This document shows positions 1 to 7,603 of a stretch of DNA of 31,876 nt, piece after piece; within the stretch, counting starts at the first letter, position 1; the number at the start of each line of letters is the position of its first letter. Source of the DNA: JABAAE01 sp036336715 (lineage in GTDB: Bacteria > Planctomycetota > Planctomycetia > Pirellulales > Pirellulaceae); contig JAYZFP010000141.1 in NCBI GenBank assembly GCA_036336715.1, positions 1-31,876 of the forward strand, given 5' to 3'. Both the position numbers and the translations under genes were made by a program. Under the pieces are notes generated by a model. That model saw only the letters and a program-made list of their open reading frames with translations, had not been told where the DNA came from and made no database searches.

Positions 1-958
1 CGGCCGACTAGAGAAAAAAGCAGACCCCAAACAGGTAGAGACAGTCCTGAACAAGGGTTTCGGGGAAAAAGTCTTTTTTGCGGCAGACATGAGCGGGCTC
101 TATGTGATGCAGGCCAACACCATTCTCCCGATGATTCGAAAAATCTCAAAGGGCTCCAGCCTGAGCGAACCGGCAAAATTCAATGCGTCCCTCAAAATGA
201 TCAAATCCACCATTACACGTTTTGACATGCCCACCACCCTCAAGCCGGTCATTCCGAGGGAACCCCGTGCTCCCTCGACACCCTCTTTCAGTAAACAGTA
301 CCTTCCGCAGGAACTCGCACTGGAAGAAGAAAAGTACCTGAAACTGCGAGTAGCTGCCAAACAGGCAATGAATGCACAACGTGCCAGGATCACTGATGCA
401 GACATCGAGAACGAAACCCCCGAAGCCCTCGAATGGGGAAAGCTGCTTTTGATTCACGATGTCATCAGGCGGGACCATGAAAAGATCCTCGCCAGGGTTG
501 CACCCTTCAAAAACAGTTTTCAATCAGATTGCCGGGAAGGAAAAATCGATTCACGGCTGAAAGAGACCTCCACCGGACGCCGGTACGTCGAATCCCGCGA
601 CAAGTACCTGCAGGAACTGGAGGAGTGGAAAAAGCTGAGGGACGAAAAGCAGGAGGTCTTCAATCAGCAAAAAGAGGTTCTGGTCAAACAATGGCCAGCC
701 AAACAGGAAGCGGTCAAGGGAAACTGGGACCAACAAGCTGCCGAACTGCTGGTCAAGGCAAATACAGAATTGAAAAAATCCCGCGTCAGTGCATCCAACG
801 GTGGGAAACCGAAGGAGGCAGGCCCCCTGCTGTTATGGCCCCGCAATCCATTGATTGAGACGATCCAGGCCAATTATGAGATTGAAAACAGTCGCAAACG
901 GTACAATGCCGTTTCCGGGGGAAGGTCCCCTGGATCTTTCCGAGGGAAGGGCCCCTAG
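1..958 (+). CDS. C-terminal part of an unidentified Lys/Glu-rich, coiled-coil-like protein (5' end outside window)
   Basis: The reading frame is open from the first complete codon at position 2, so the gene begins before the window; about 318 residues are visible up to the TAG at 956-958. I do not recognise a family. The middle and C-terminal parts are rich in Glu, Lys, Gln and Arg, with long stretches free of Pro and Gly, which suggests helical, possibly coiled-coil structure. A proline-rich linker (around 240-290 nt) separates a short N-terminal segment from this helical part. The tail is Gly/Arg/Ser-rich. An ATG at 89 exists, but the frame upstream of it reads as normal protein, so I take it as internal. 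The gene converges on the small minus-strand gene ending at 1013. It could be a structural or cell-envelope protein, but nothing seen proves that. Confidence 0.65.
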   Translation, partial: GRLEKKADPKQVETVLNKGFGEKVFFAADMSGLYVMQANTILPMIRKISKGSSLSEPAKFNASLKMIKSTITRFDMPTTLKPVIPREPRAPSTPSFSKQYLPQELALEEEKYLKLRVAAKQAMNAQRARITDADIENETPEALEWGKLLLIHDVIRRDHEKILARVAPFKNSFQSDCREGKIDSRLKETSTGRRYVESRDKYLQELEEWKKLRDEKQEVFNQQKEVLVKQWPAKQEAVKGNWDQQAAELLVKANTELKKSRVSASNGGKPKEAGPLLLWPRNPLIETIQANYEIENSRKRYNAVSGGRSPGSFRGKGP

Positions 959-1012
959 ATCCAGGAAACCCTGGTACCGGTTGAAAACCCCGGACTGCGT
1001 GCAGGACCCGGT

Positions 1013-1396
1013 TCAGGTTCCCGAGCGCTTGAGGATTTTGGGAACCCGGGTCTGCCGGTCCTGATGATCAAAGATCGAAGCAATTTCCTCGTTGGTGACT
1101 GACTGGTCTTCTGGTGAGAGGATCTCTGCGGTACTCCCGTCGAGCATCAGGGCCAACAGGTGCTCCCCTTTTTTCAGCGAACGGACACGGGCGACTGCTT
1201 CGTCGAGTGTCAATTCCCTGCTGCCCACTGCCTCACGCGAATCGCAGTCCGGTTTCGCAAAAAAGAGAATCCTCTTGCTGGCCAGGCCATTGAGAATGGT
1301 ATGCCTCCAGGAAACACGTGAAGTCTTCTGGGTGACTGAACAGACCTCGCTCCAGCGACCCGTATCGCGAAACGTACTTCTGAATGTTCTTTTCAT
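1013..1396 (-). CDS. small hypothetical protein, 127 aa
   Basis: The start is set at the ATG on 1394-1396 (minus strand) because AAAGGAG lies about ten bases upstream. The longer frame up to 1441 has no such site. The protein has a basic N-terminus (many Arg, Thr, Ser) and then a more ordinary stretch containing KRILFFAKPDCDS and a predicted helix ELTLDEAVARVRSLKKGEH followed by LLALMLDG. There is no signal peptide or membrane segment and I recognise no family. An opposite-strand frame covers much of the same DNA (1092-1517), but its composition is less protein-like and it lacks a ribosome site. The gene lies 63 bp downstream of the acyltransferase on the same strand and may be co-transcribed with it. 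Confidence 0.55.
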   Translation of the reverse strand: MKRTFRSTFRDTGRWSEVCSVTQKTSRVSWRHTILNGLASKRILFFAKPDCDSREAVGSRELTLDEAVARVRSLKKGEHLLALMLDGSTAEILSPEDQSVTNEEIASIFDHQDRQTRVPKILKRSGT

Positions 1397-1459
1397 GCGA
1401 AGCTTCACTCCTTTGAATCGCTTCCTGCAACCGTCATCCATGGTGCAGGGCTTTCAGCA

Positions 1460-3160
1460 TCAATTGTCGGTGTTTCTTGTCCTGGGTCCGTTGAGCAGGG
1501 TCCCGACAAATGTGTAACGAACTCCATATTCGTAGCTCAACAACAGCAGGACTGTACAAAATAACAACGCACCCAGCATTTTTACAAGTGCAATGATTGG
1601 CAGGCCGCTGATTGAAAACTGGACCACCGTCAGAAGGGGCAAATGGGCCAGGTAAAGCCAGTAGGAAGAATCCGAAAGGTAACGCAACCGGCTGCTGGGA
1701 CGCCGGAAACAGCTGCGAAACAGGCCCAGGCTGCCAACGGTCATCAACCAGACATAAGCCACCTGTAAGAGGACGGAATAAAAACGGTGATCTTTGACGG
1801 GGGCCAGGCGGTGTGCAAAACCGAAATCACCGGTGGTGAATTCGATTCCCAGCGGAAAAACGACCAACATCGCTAGCGGAAGACAGATCATCCAGGATCG
1901 GCCGAGCTTTCCGGATTCGTCGTCACAATCAAAATACCAGGCTCCATAAAAAAAGAAGACGGCGTAGTAACCGAGGATCGAGGGAACCGGCACCAGTCCG
2001 AGGGCCGTATCCGGACCGAAGGTATCCGGCATCACCCCCATCCGGTTTTGAAACAGCCAGGTTACCGGCAGCAGCCAGAGAAAACAGACCGGCGGCATCA
2101 AGCACACCCGCGGCAGCGGGAACCTGCCCAGCAGTCCTGCCCAGATCGCAAAGGCCGCAACCAGCCAGCAGAGGTACCAGAGGAACCACAAGTGGTGAAA
2201 AACGGGTGAGTACATGAGGATCGCCATCAAGTTCTCCTGCTGCGGGACAAGCGGCCGGGGCACCTCCAGCATTTCCCCGATGCGTTCTCTTCCTCGTTCA
2301 ATTTCCTCCTTGGAAAGACGCAGCCCGATCAACTGGGCAATCCTGAAGGCAAGGTCAATGTCAACGGTGGCCATTACGGCGGGCGTTGCCCCCTTGAGAT
2401 TGACTGCCCGGTGATCGGCACCCGCCTCCAGCAGCTGTTCGGCAATTTCAGACTGCCCCCAGAAAACACTTTCATGCAACGGCGTGTTCCGATCACCTTC
2501 CTCCGAGGGGAGACTGGGGTCCGCTCCCTGATCGAGCAACAACCGGTTGATTTCGGACGTGTTGGCGTAATTGCAGGCATTGAGTGCGGTGTAGCCACGG
2601 GGGTGACGACTGTCGGGAGAAACACCTGCCTCGAGCAATTCACGTACAGCAGTCTCATCCCGTCGCCCGATCGCTTCAAACAAGCGGCTGACTCGGGAAT
2701 CTGTTTGCTGGTTGGCTTCTGCCGAGTCCGGATCCTTCCCCTTTTCATCGTTGTCCTGCTGTCCTGCCCGCTGTTCAGCAGCAATCGCCCTGGCAATTAC
2801 CGGCAGCGAATAGGCTACCCAGGTCGCCGGAATGATGGTGAACATCCCGATCAAAAGGGGCAGAAAAATTCTCTGGAACCGGTGGGAGATCAAGGCAGCC
2901 AATCCCCGTTTACGCCACAACATGGCGCAGAAAAAACCGCTGATCAAAAAGAAGAGAGGCATCCGGAAGCCGTGGATCGCATGCAGCAGCAAACCCATCC
3001 AGGGGGCCTGGGAAACATCCTGCAGAGGAAAAAATTTCTCTGGAAGCCCAACAAAGGGCATCGTGGCATGCAGCAATATGCCCAGTAGCATCGCGATGGC
3101 ACGCAAGGCATCCAGGTCATGCCGGCGTGGGGAAGGGGAAGCGGTTGTCATGATGGGCAT
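1460..3160 (-). CDS. acyltransferase-3 / OpgC-like membrane acyltransferase with an inserted ankyrin-repeat domain
   Basis: This is a 566-residue integral membrane protein of the acyltransferase-3 superfamily, whose members transfer acyl groups (acetyl, succinyl) to sugars or glucans at the inner membrane. The N-terminus carries the family pattern RHDLDALR (residues 13-20) followed by a first membrane helix with a His at 31. About ten hydrophobic helices are visible. The last ones include SYWLYLAHLPLL and a C-terminal LLNGPR, both like OpgC/MdoC-type proteins. Between helix 3 and helix 4 (about residues 125-310) sits an extra soluble segment: an acidic linker, then about three ankyrin repeats (roughly 156-258, with typical LLEAGADxxA and TPLHESVFWG patterns), then a charged helix. 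Without this insertion the length would fit the family. The insertion is in frame, with no sign of a frameshift. The substrate is unknown. ATG at 3149-3151 is an alternative start three codons in. Confidence 0.88.
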   Translation of the reverse strand: MPIMTTASPSPRRHDLDALRAIAMLLGILLHATMPFVGLPEKFFPLQDVSQAPWMGLLLHAIHGFRMPLFFLISGFFCAMLWRKRGLAALISHRFQRIFLPLLIGMFTIIPATWVAYSLPVIARAIAAEQRAGQQDNDEKGKDPDSAEANQQTDSRVSRLFEAIGRRDETAVRELLEAGVSPDSRHPRGYTALNACNYANTSEINRLLLDQGADPSLPSEEGDRNTPLHESVFWGQSEIAEQLLEAGADHRAVNLKGATPAVMATVDIDLAFRIAQLIGLRLSKEEIERGRERIGEMLEVPRPLVPQQENLMAILMYSPVFHHLWFLWYLCWLVAAFAIWAGLLGRFPLPRVCLMPPVCFLWLLPVTWLFQNRMGVMPDTFGPDTALGLVPVPSILGYYAVFFFYGAWYFDCDDESGKLGRSWMICLPLAMLVVFPLGIEFTTGDFGFAHRLAPVKDHRFYSVLLQVAYVWLMTVGSLGLFRSCFRRPSSRLRYLSDSSYWLYLAHLPLLTVVQFSISGLPIIALVKMLGALLFCTVLLLLSYEYGVRYTFVGTLLNGPRTRNTDN

Positions 3161-3714
3161 TACAAAAGAAGTTCGGTTCGGCCTTGACGGTCGCCTGTCC
3201 AGAATTCCGGGCGGTTACAGTATTCCGGGGATCCATCCAGGTATTGGTTATCACGCTGCCACCCGGGAAAAGCCGGCACAGCCACTCTCGATTTCAAATC
3301 GACAAGGATAGTCGGGGGCACCTGTTTGGCAATCGGGGAGGCCAAAAGCGATACCAAAAAAAACAAACGGTTACCGGGGATCGAAAGTCAAACCAACGAG
3401 GGAAAGCCCACCCGAAAAATAGGAACGCCGAGCTTCCGGTTACTGTTCGATCGGAAGATCTGATTCCGCTGCCTGGCAGGTGGGTAACAAACGGTAACTG
3501 GCGGCAGGGAAAGGGCTACGCGACTTGGCCGTGCCGGGCGAATCTCCCGGTAATGATCACCATTTATTTTCTCAGCATCTTCTCCCCGGGTGAAAACGGT
3601 TCACCCGTACATCACCAGCCATTCACCCCTGCATTTCCTGGTCCGGGAAAGCAAGTGACAAATTCCGGGGGAATCGCATCCCGCCCCGGTCAGACAAACG
3701 CCCGAAAATGTATA
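3161..3714. other. 554-bp divergent intergenic region with repeated GGTTAC/GGTAAC hexamers
   Basis: This region separates the minus-strand acyltransferase from the plus-strand DUF3592 gene. A plus-strand frame is open through most of it, but the translation has biased, non-protein-like composition and I do not count it as coding. It holds GGTTAC at 3213, 3369 and 3438 and GGTAAC at 3483 and 3493; the 3369 copy lies in a CGGTTACCGG context. These could be binding sites or chance. Confidence 0.5.
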
Positions 3715-3716
3715 AT
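3711..3716 (+). promoter_or_regulatory. possible -10 box (TATAAT) overlapping the only usable ATG of the DUF3592 gene
   Basis: A perfect TATAAT hexamer lies at 3711-3716, preceded directly by TG. The ATG at 3715 shares its last two bases, so both cannot work in the same transcript. I see no convincing -35 box 16-18 bases upstream. Confidence 0.25.
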
Positions 3717-4758
3717 GCAAAAGTCGATAGGCTTCCCGGGGGACGCTCAAGCGTCACCCTCCACGAGGCAGACCTGGTCCCATTCCATTCTTCAAGCCAA
3801 GGTTGCAACCATCAACGCTCCCCACCAAAACGGACTTCTTCCTCTCGGCTGCCGACGCCTTTTTACTTTTTTTTGGGCGGGCGGATTCATCCTCGGCGGC
3901 CTTGTGTTTGCCATCATCGGTTTCATGGGCGCGGGCGAAGCATTTCAGTCGGGTTCCTGGCCTTCGGTGGAAGGCGAGGTAATCAGCAAGAAGGTCACGC
4001 GCAGTGAATCGCGGGACTCCGATGGTGACACCCGGGTCAGCTATAATCCGGTGCTTGAATATCATTTCCGGGTGGATGAGCAAATTTACCATGGCCACCG
4101 ATTGCAGATCGCAGGCTTCAGCTATGACAGCAGCGAACGGGCCTGGAGTGCCATCAACGAGCTGATCACTGACGACCGCTGCCTGGTTTATTACAACCCT
4201 GACAACCCGGAGCAATCTTCCCTGACGGCGGGATTCAGGGCCAACCATCTCCTTTTCCCGGCGATCGGAATCATCTGTTGTCTGGTAGGACTCGCCGGAG
4301 GCTGGTTAATGAATCGCGAGGACATGGCTGACCTACGGTCCGGCAAGGGAAAAAATACAGGCGACCCAGCCGATGCTTCGGCGGGAGAAACTTCCACACC
4401 CACTGAGGAAGCACCCCCTCCACCCAAAGATCCGGCACAGTGGGGCCCAAGAGGCGATTTTCTGCAGCAGAACATCACCCGTTTGGGGCGGGAACACGTC
4501 GGCACGGATTCTCCGGTGGACTGGTACATTCATGCCGTGATGGACGAAGGTCCACTCTCCTACGTCGAGGTCGAGCCCTTTCCCAAAGATACCGGTTATG
4601 ACAAATGGGTATTTGTCGTCTGGTTCGATCCCCAACCGGCAGAACTGGTCGCCACCTACTGTTTCGAAAACGGAGATTTTTACCTTTTCAGCAGCCAGGC
4701 CGACAAACCGTTTCCCCTGCCGGGCCGGCTGCCGGGCAGTCAGGATAACGCCGGCTGA
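3715..4758 (+). CDS. DUF3592-domain membrane protein
   Basis: The protein has about 347 residues. After a polar start, a membrane helix (LFTFFWAGGFILGGLVFAII, about residues 55-75) leads into a DUF3592 domain: WPSVEGEVISKKV, then YNPVLEYHFRVDEQIYHGHR, then CLVYYNPDNPEQSSL. A second helix (FPAIGIICCLVGLAGGWLM) closes it. The family forms small extracytoplasmic beta domains of unknown function. A proline-rich linker (TPTEEAPPPPKDP) then connects to a C-terminal domain of about 110 residues that I do not recognise; it is rich in aromatic and acidic residues and contains short WVFVVWFDPQ-like strands. ATG at 3715 is the only start codon shortly before the first helix. In-frame ATGs at 3184 and 3553 would add sequence that does not look like protein. 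The start is therefore uncertain, the domain call is not. Confidence 0.75.
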   Translation: MQKSIGFPGDAQASPSTRQTWSHSILQAKVATINAPHQNGLLPLGCRRLFTFFWAGGFILGGLVFAIIGFMGAGEAFQSGSWPSVEGEVISKKVTRSESRDSDGDTRVSYNPVLEYHFRVDEQIYHGHRLQIAGFSYDSSERAWSAINELITDDRCLVYYNPDNPEQSSLTAGFRANHLLFPAIGIICCLVGLAGGWLMNREDMADLRSGKGKNTGDPADASAGETSTPTEEAPPPPKDPAQWGPRGDFLQQNITRLGREHVGTDSPVDWYIHAVMDEGPLSYVEVEPFPKDTGYDKWVFVVWFDPQPAELVATYCFENGDFYLFSSQADKPFPLPGRLPGSQDNAG

Positions 4759-4825
4759 GCGAATCCTGCACCTTTTGGCCGCGTGCCCCGGGAGGCCGCC
4801 GAAAAACACACCGGACCCGTTCGCT

Positions 4826-5311
4826 TCACTCCGGGCCTGATTTCGATCGGGAGGGGTCACCAATTTCCAGCATTTTCAGAAAAGCGGTCAGCAAAAGAGC
4901 ACTGCTCCAGCCAAAAACCAGGATGCCGACCATGGCCTCCATTCCACTCATGATCCGCCAAGGCCCCTCGATCACGATGTCGCCATAACCGAGGGAGGTA
5001 AAGGTGACGATGGAAAAATAAAAAGCCTCTTCCACCCCCTGGGGACAGTCGATGTCAGGAATCAGGATGTAGGCCAAAGCCCACAGGGAAACTTCAATGA
5101 CCAGGAGAGAACTCAGCAACGTGGTCGTCAAACCGAGTATCCAGACCGAGCGGCGAAAGTCGAACGCCTCCTGAAGCTGTTCGTTGTTCATCTCCCGAAA
5201 AGGGAGAATGTACTTTTTTCGCATCAGCTGAATCCACCACAAGGTGCCACTGGCATGCAGCATCACGGTAACCGCCGACAATCCAATGCCACACAGGATG
5301 GGTTTGAGCAT
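4826..5311 (-). CDS. potassium-channel-like protein (ion channel 2, Pfam Ion_trans_2 type)
   Basis: The 161-residue protein has three hydrophobic segments, near residues 5-23, 57-82 and 121-146. Between the last two lies a pore loop with the filter sequence TSLGYGDI (about 105-112), the bacterial variant of the potassium-channel TVGYG signature. The two flanking helices plus the filter make up the pore domain of two-helix potassium channels, which work as tetramers in the inner membrane. The extra N-terminal helix is common in short bacterial relatives. No RCK or nucleotide-binding domain is attached, so gating cannot be guessed. The gene converges with the DUF3592 gene, 67 bp away. The start ATG at 5309-5311 opens directly into the first helix. 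Confidence 0.85.
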   Translation of the reverse strand: MLKPILCGIGLSAVTVMLHASGTLWWIQLMRKKYILPFREMNNEQLQEAFDFRRSVWILGLTTTLLSSLLVIEVSLWALAYILIPDIDCPQGVEEAFYFSIVTFTSLGYGDIVIEGPWRIMSGMEAMVGILVFGWSSALLLTAFLKMLEIGDPSRSKSGPE

Positions 5312-5382
5312 GTTTTCACCGATCGATGAGAGTTTTCAGGAGTCCGACAAATGAAGCCTGCAGGCGCCATTCATCCAGGGAA

Positions 5383-5411
5383 ATCATACCTGCGAACCGC
5401 CGAAACCTGAA
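5383..5411 (-). promoter_or_regulatory. possible sigma-70-type promoter for the channel gene
   Basis: On the minus strand TTCAGG (5406-5411) and TATGAT (5383-5388) are spaced by 17 bases, giving a leader of about 65 bases before the ATG at 5311. The -35 match is poor (three or four of six), so this is tentative. Confidence 0.3.
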
Positions 5412-5540
5412 CAGATGAACATTTGCACCAACTGCCCCCAGCTCGGCTGGATTGCAAAGGCCAAGGAGGCTCCTTTTCAGTTTCCCAACAAAGCGGGGGA
5501 CTCTTTCCAGCTTGTTTCCGGGACGGGCTTCCTTCCGGAA

Positions 5541-5568
5541 TTCAAAAAATCAGGCTGTTGGTTATACT
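5541..5568 (+). promoter_or_regulatory. possible promoter of the RND transporter operon
   Basis: TTCAAA (5541-5546) and TATACT (5563-5568) are separated by 16 bases. Transcription from here would give a leader of about 170 bases before the adaptor ATG at 5745. The match to consensus is moderate and other sites are possible. Confidence 0.3.
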
Positions 5569-5744
5569 GGAACCTCACCGTCACTGGAAATGGTCCCGGT
5601 TTGGAAACCAACCCCCGGGACTGCACCAGCATGAACCGATCCCAGTCCGTTTCTTCTTGTCTGATACCCAAGGGGTGAGAAGCGGAGGTCATGCATTCCG
5701 GGACCGAGGTACCAGTCACCTTTTTCCGATCCACCGGGGGTCCG

Positions 5745-7601
5745 ATGTTTCTTAACGCGCTGCGAATGCACTGTGTCCTGCTGCCGGGAATGATTCTTGT
5801 TGCCGGCTGCCAATCTTCGACTGATTCCGATTCTGAAAACACCACCAAGCTGCCCAGGCCGGTGAGCGTCTCCAGCCTGCAACTGACCGCGGCCACCGCC
5901 GGTGAACTTCGTGTCAACGCTTCGGTGGATTCATGGAAGACCGACAAGATTTCTGCGGAAGTCGCGGGGCAGATCGAGTGGGTCGAGGAACAGAATGCTC
6001 TGATCACTGGAACCGACAAAATGTGGTTTCGAAAGGAGGGGATCGTTCTCGAGGAAGGCAGCACAGCCAATGATTACGTCGGCGACCCCATCGCCAGGAT
6101 TGACGACGAGGTCTATCGCCTCAGAGTCAGCTCAGCCGAAGACCAGATTGCCAGGACCCTGCAAAAAATCAAGTCCTCCGAATCCAACATTGAAAACCTG
6201 CTGCCGGCTCAGATCCGCGCGGCCCAGGCGGATGAAAAACTGGCTGGCATCGAACTTGAGCGGAGTCAACAACTGTTTGCAGAGCAGGCAACTGCCCAAG
6301 CCGAGGTCGATCGTTACCAGGCAAAGTATGACAATGCCGTTTCCGTTGTGGCACAACTCCAGTCATCTCTGGAGGTTGAAAAAATCAATCTTCAGTCACT
6401 GGAAATCGAGAAACAGCAAAATGAAAAATCGCTGCTGGATGCAAAAATCAATCTGCGGAACTGCGTCGTCTACTCCCGGTTCAACGGACAGCTGACCTCG
6501 GTGGAAGTCGTAGCCGGCAGCAATGTCACACCGGGTCAGGCGATTGCCACGGTACAGATGATGAATCCGATCAAGATCGAATTCGAAGCATCTTCGGAGA
6601 CATCACGTTTGTTGCGTGGCAGAAAACTGGTGACCGTTCAACTGCCGAATTCCCGGGGAGCCGATTCCACTCGCCAGGCAAGCCTGTTCGAAATTGACTC
6701 GGTGGCCGACCCCCAGACGCGAACCTACACCGTCAAACTGCTGATGATCAACGATAACCTTGGGGGTTTGTCGGATTCCGGGGCATCGAATGCTCAACCC
6801 TCCACCCCGGGCAACTCCAAACCTGGCGAGAGTGCGGTCGATAACAAGCCGGTGGATGGCCGCACGCTGAGAGCACCGGCACCGCTGGATCTTCCCTTTT
6901 TCAAGGGCGGCATCGATGAAAAAAGCGGGGTGGCGCTGGAAGCCTGGATCATCGATCTCGACGGTCCCCAACCCTTCCTTCTCAAAGTGGAGAATTATGA
7001 GGAAGGTACCGTACTGCCAAAAAACCGCGTTCTTTCGGTCCGCAAGGTTCCGGTCAAGGTCAATCCGAGACGGATGCTCTTTTACGGAGATTTCTATTAC
7101 CGACAAGTGACCATCCTGGATCCCGGTCAACTGGATCCCCAGCGGGACTACGTGATTCCGCGATTGATCCAACCGGAAAACGAACAGGCTTGGCTGGAAA
7201 AAATGAGGGATTGGCAGGTCGGAAAGAGCTACCGGATCCTCGTGGATGATGCCAGCCAATGGCTGCTCCGCCCGGGTGACCTGGTGGAAGTCAATATCGG
7301 CGAAAGAAATACGGCTCCCGAGATGAGCGTTCCGATGTCGGCCATACTGCACGAAGACGGCCGTTACTACCTGTTCCTTGTCCCTCCCGGTTCCAAGCCC
7401 GGAGAGGTCGTTCCCACCGAAAGGAAGGAAATCATCATCCTGGATGACCTTTCCCGGGAACCGATTCAACGAACTTCCACGATGCTCCGGATCGGTTCAT
7501 CCCAGGAATCGGAATCCCTGGCTGACAGACAGTATGTCACCCGGGGAGCGCATTACCTGCGAGACGGGGAAACAGTCAAAATCGTGGCGGAGGGGAACTG
7601 A
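5745..7601 (+). CDS. RND efflux periplasmic adaptor (membrane-fusion) lipoprotein with a large insertion
   Basis: The protein has 618 residues from ATG 5745, chosen because it starts a lipoprotein signal peptide ending in LVAGC (Cys 22); an in-frame ATG at 5691 would bury that signal. The fold order is that of HlyD/AcrA adaptors: a lipoyl half (EVAGQIEWVEE), a long Gln/Glu/Lys-rich coiled-coil hairpin (about 130-240), the second lipoyl half (SRFNGQLTSVEVVAGSNVTP, about 244-263), then a beta-barrel domain (TYTVKLLM near 330). Between that strand and the expected continuation WLLRPGDLVEVN (near 506) lie about 170 extra residues: a Ser/Pro/Gly/Asn-rich linker followed by a segment I do not recognise. 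Usual adaptors are 350-450 residues long. The stop is 2 bases before the RND start, so the two are co-expressed. The adaptor would link the inner-membrane pump to an outer-membrane channel; no such channel gene is in the window. Confidence 0.87.
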   Translation: MFLNALRMHCVLLPGMILVAGCQSSTDSDSENTTKLPRPVSVSSLQLTAATAGELRVNASVDSWKTDKISAEVAGQIEWVEEQNALITGTDKMWFRKEGIVLEEGSTANDYVGDPIARIDDEVYRLRVSSAEDQIARTLQKIKSSESNIENLLPAQIRAAQADEKLAGIELERSQQLFAEQATAQAEVDRYQAKYDNAVSVVAQLQSSLEVEKINLQSLEIEKQQNEKSLLDAKINLRNCVVYSRFNGQLTSVEVVAGSNVTPGQAIATVQMMNPIKIEFEASSETSRLLRGRKLVTVQLPNSRGADSTRQASLFEIDSVADPQTRTYTVKLLMINDNLGGLSDSGASNAQPSTPGNSKPGESAVDNKPVDGRTLRAPAPLDLPFFKGGIDEKSGVALEAWIIDLDGPQPFLLKVENYEEGTVLPKNRVLSVRKVPVKVNPRRMLFYGDFYYRQVTILDPGQLDPQRDYVIPRLIQPENEQAWLEKMRDWQVGKSYRILVDDASQWLLRPGDLVEVNIGERNTAPEMSVPMSAILHEDGRYYLFLVPPGSKPGEVVPTERKEIIILDDLSREPIQRTSTMLRIGSSQESESLADRQYVTRGAHYLRDGETVKIVAEGN

Positions 7602-7603
7602 AC

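Larger units (their letters stand above)
5312..5744. other. 433-bp divergent intergenic region, no gene supported
   Basis: This region lies between the channel gene and the RND adaptor gene. Short overlapping frames are present on both strands, but none has a ribosome site, domain or protein-like composition. It holds one candidate promoter for each flanking gene. Confidence 0.5.

Noticed and set aside
1092..1517. 141-codon plus-strand frame over the small minus-strand gene and the acyltransferase end
   Set aside because: It runs into the acyltransferase gene on the other strand, has no ribosome site, and its composition is less protein-like than the minus-strand frame.
3184..3714. N-terminal extension of the DUF3592 frame from ATG 3184
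   Set aside because: The extra residues are rich in Arg, Gly, Pro and Ser without order or helix; the family does not carry such an extension.
6603..7469. 288-codon minus-strand open frame
   Set aside because: Shadow of the RND adaptor gene; no ribosome site and no recognisable motif.
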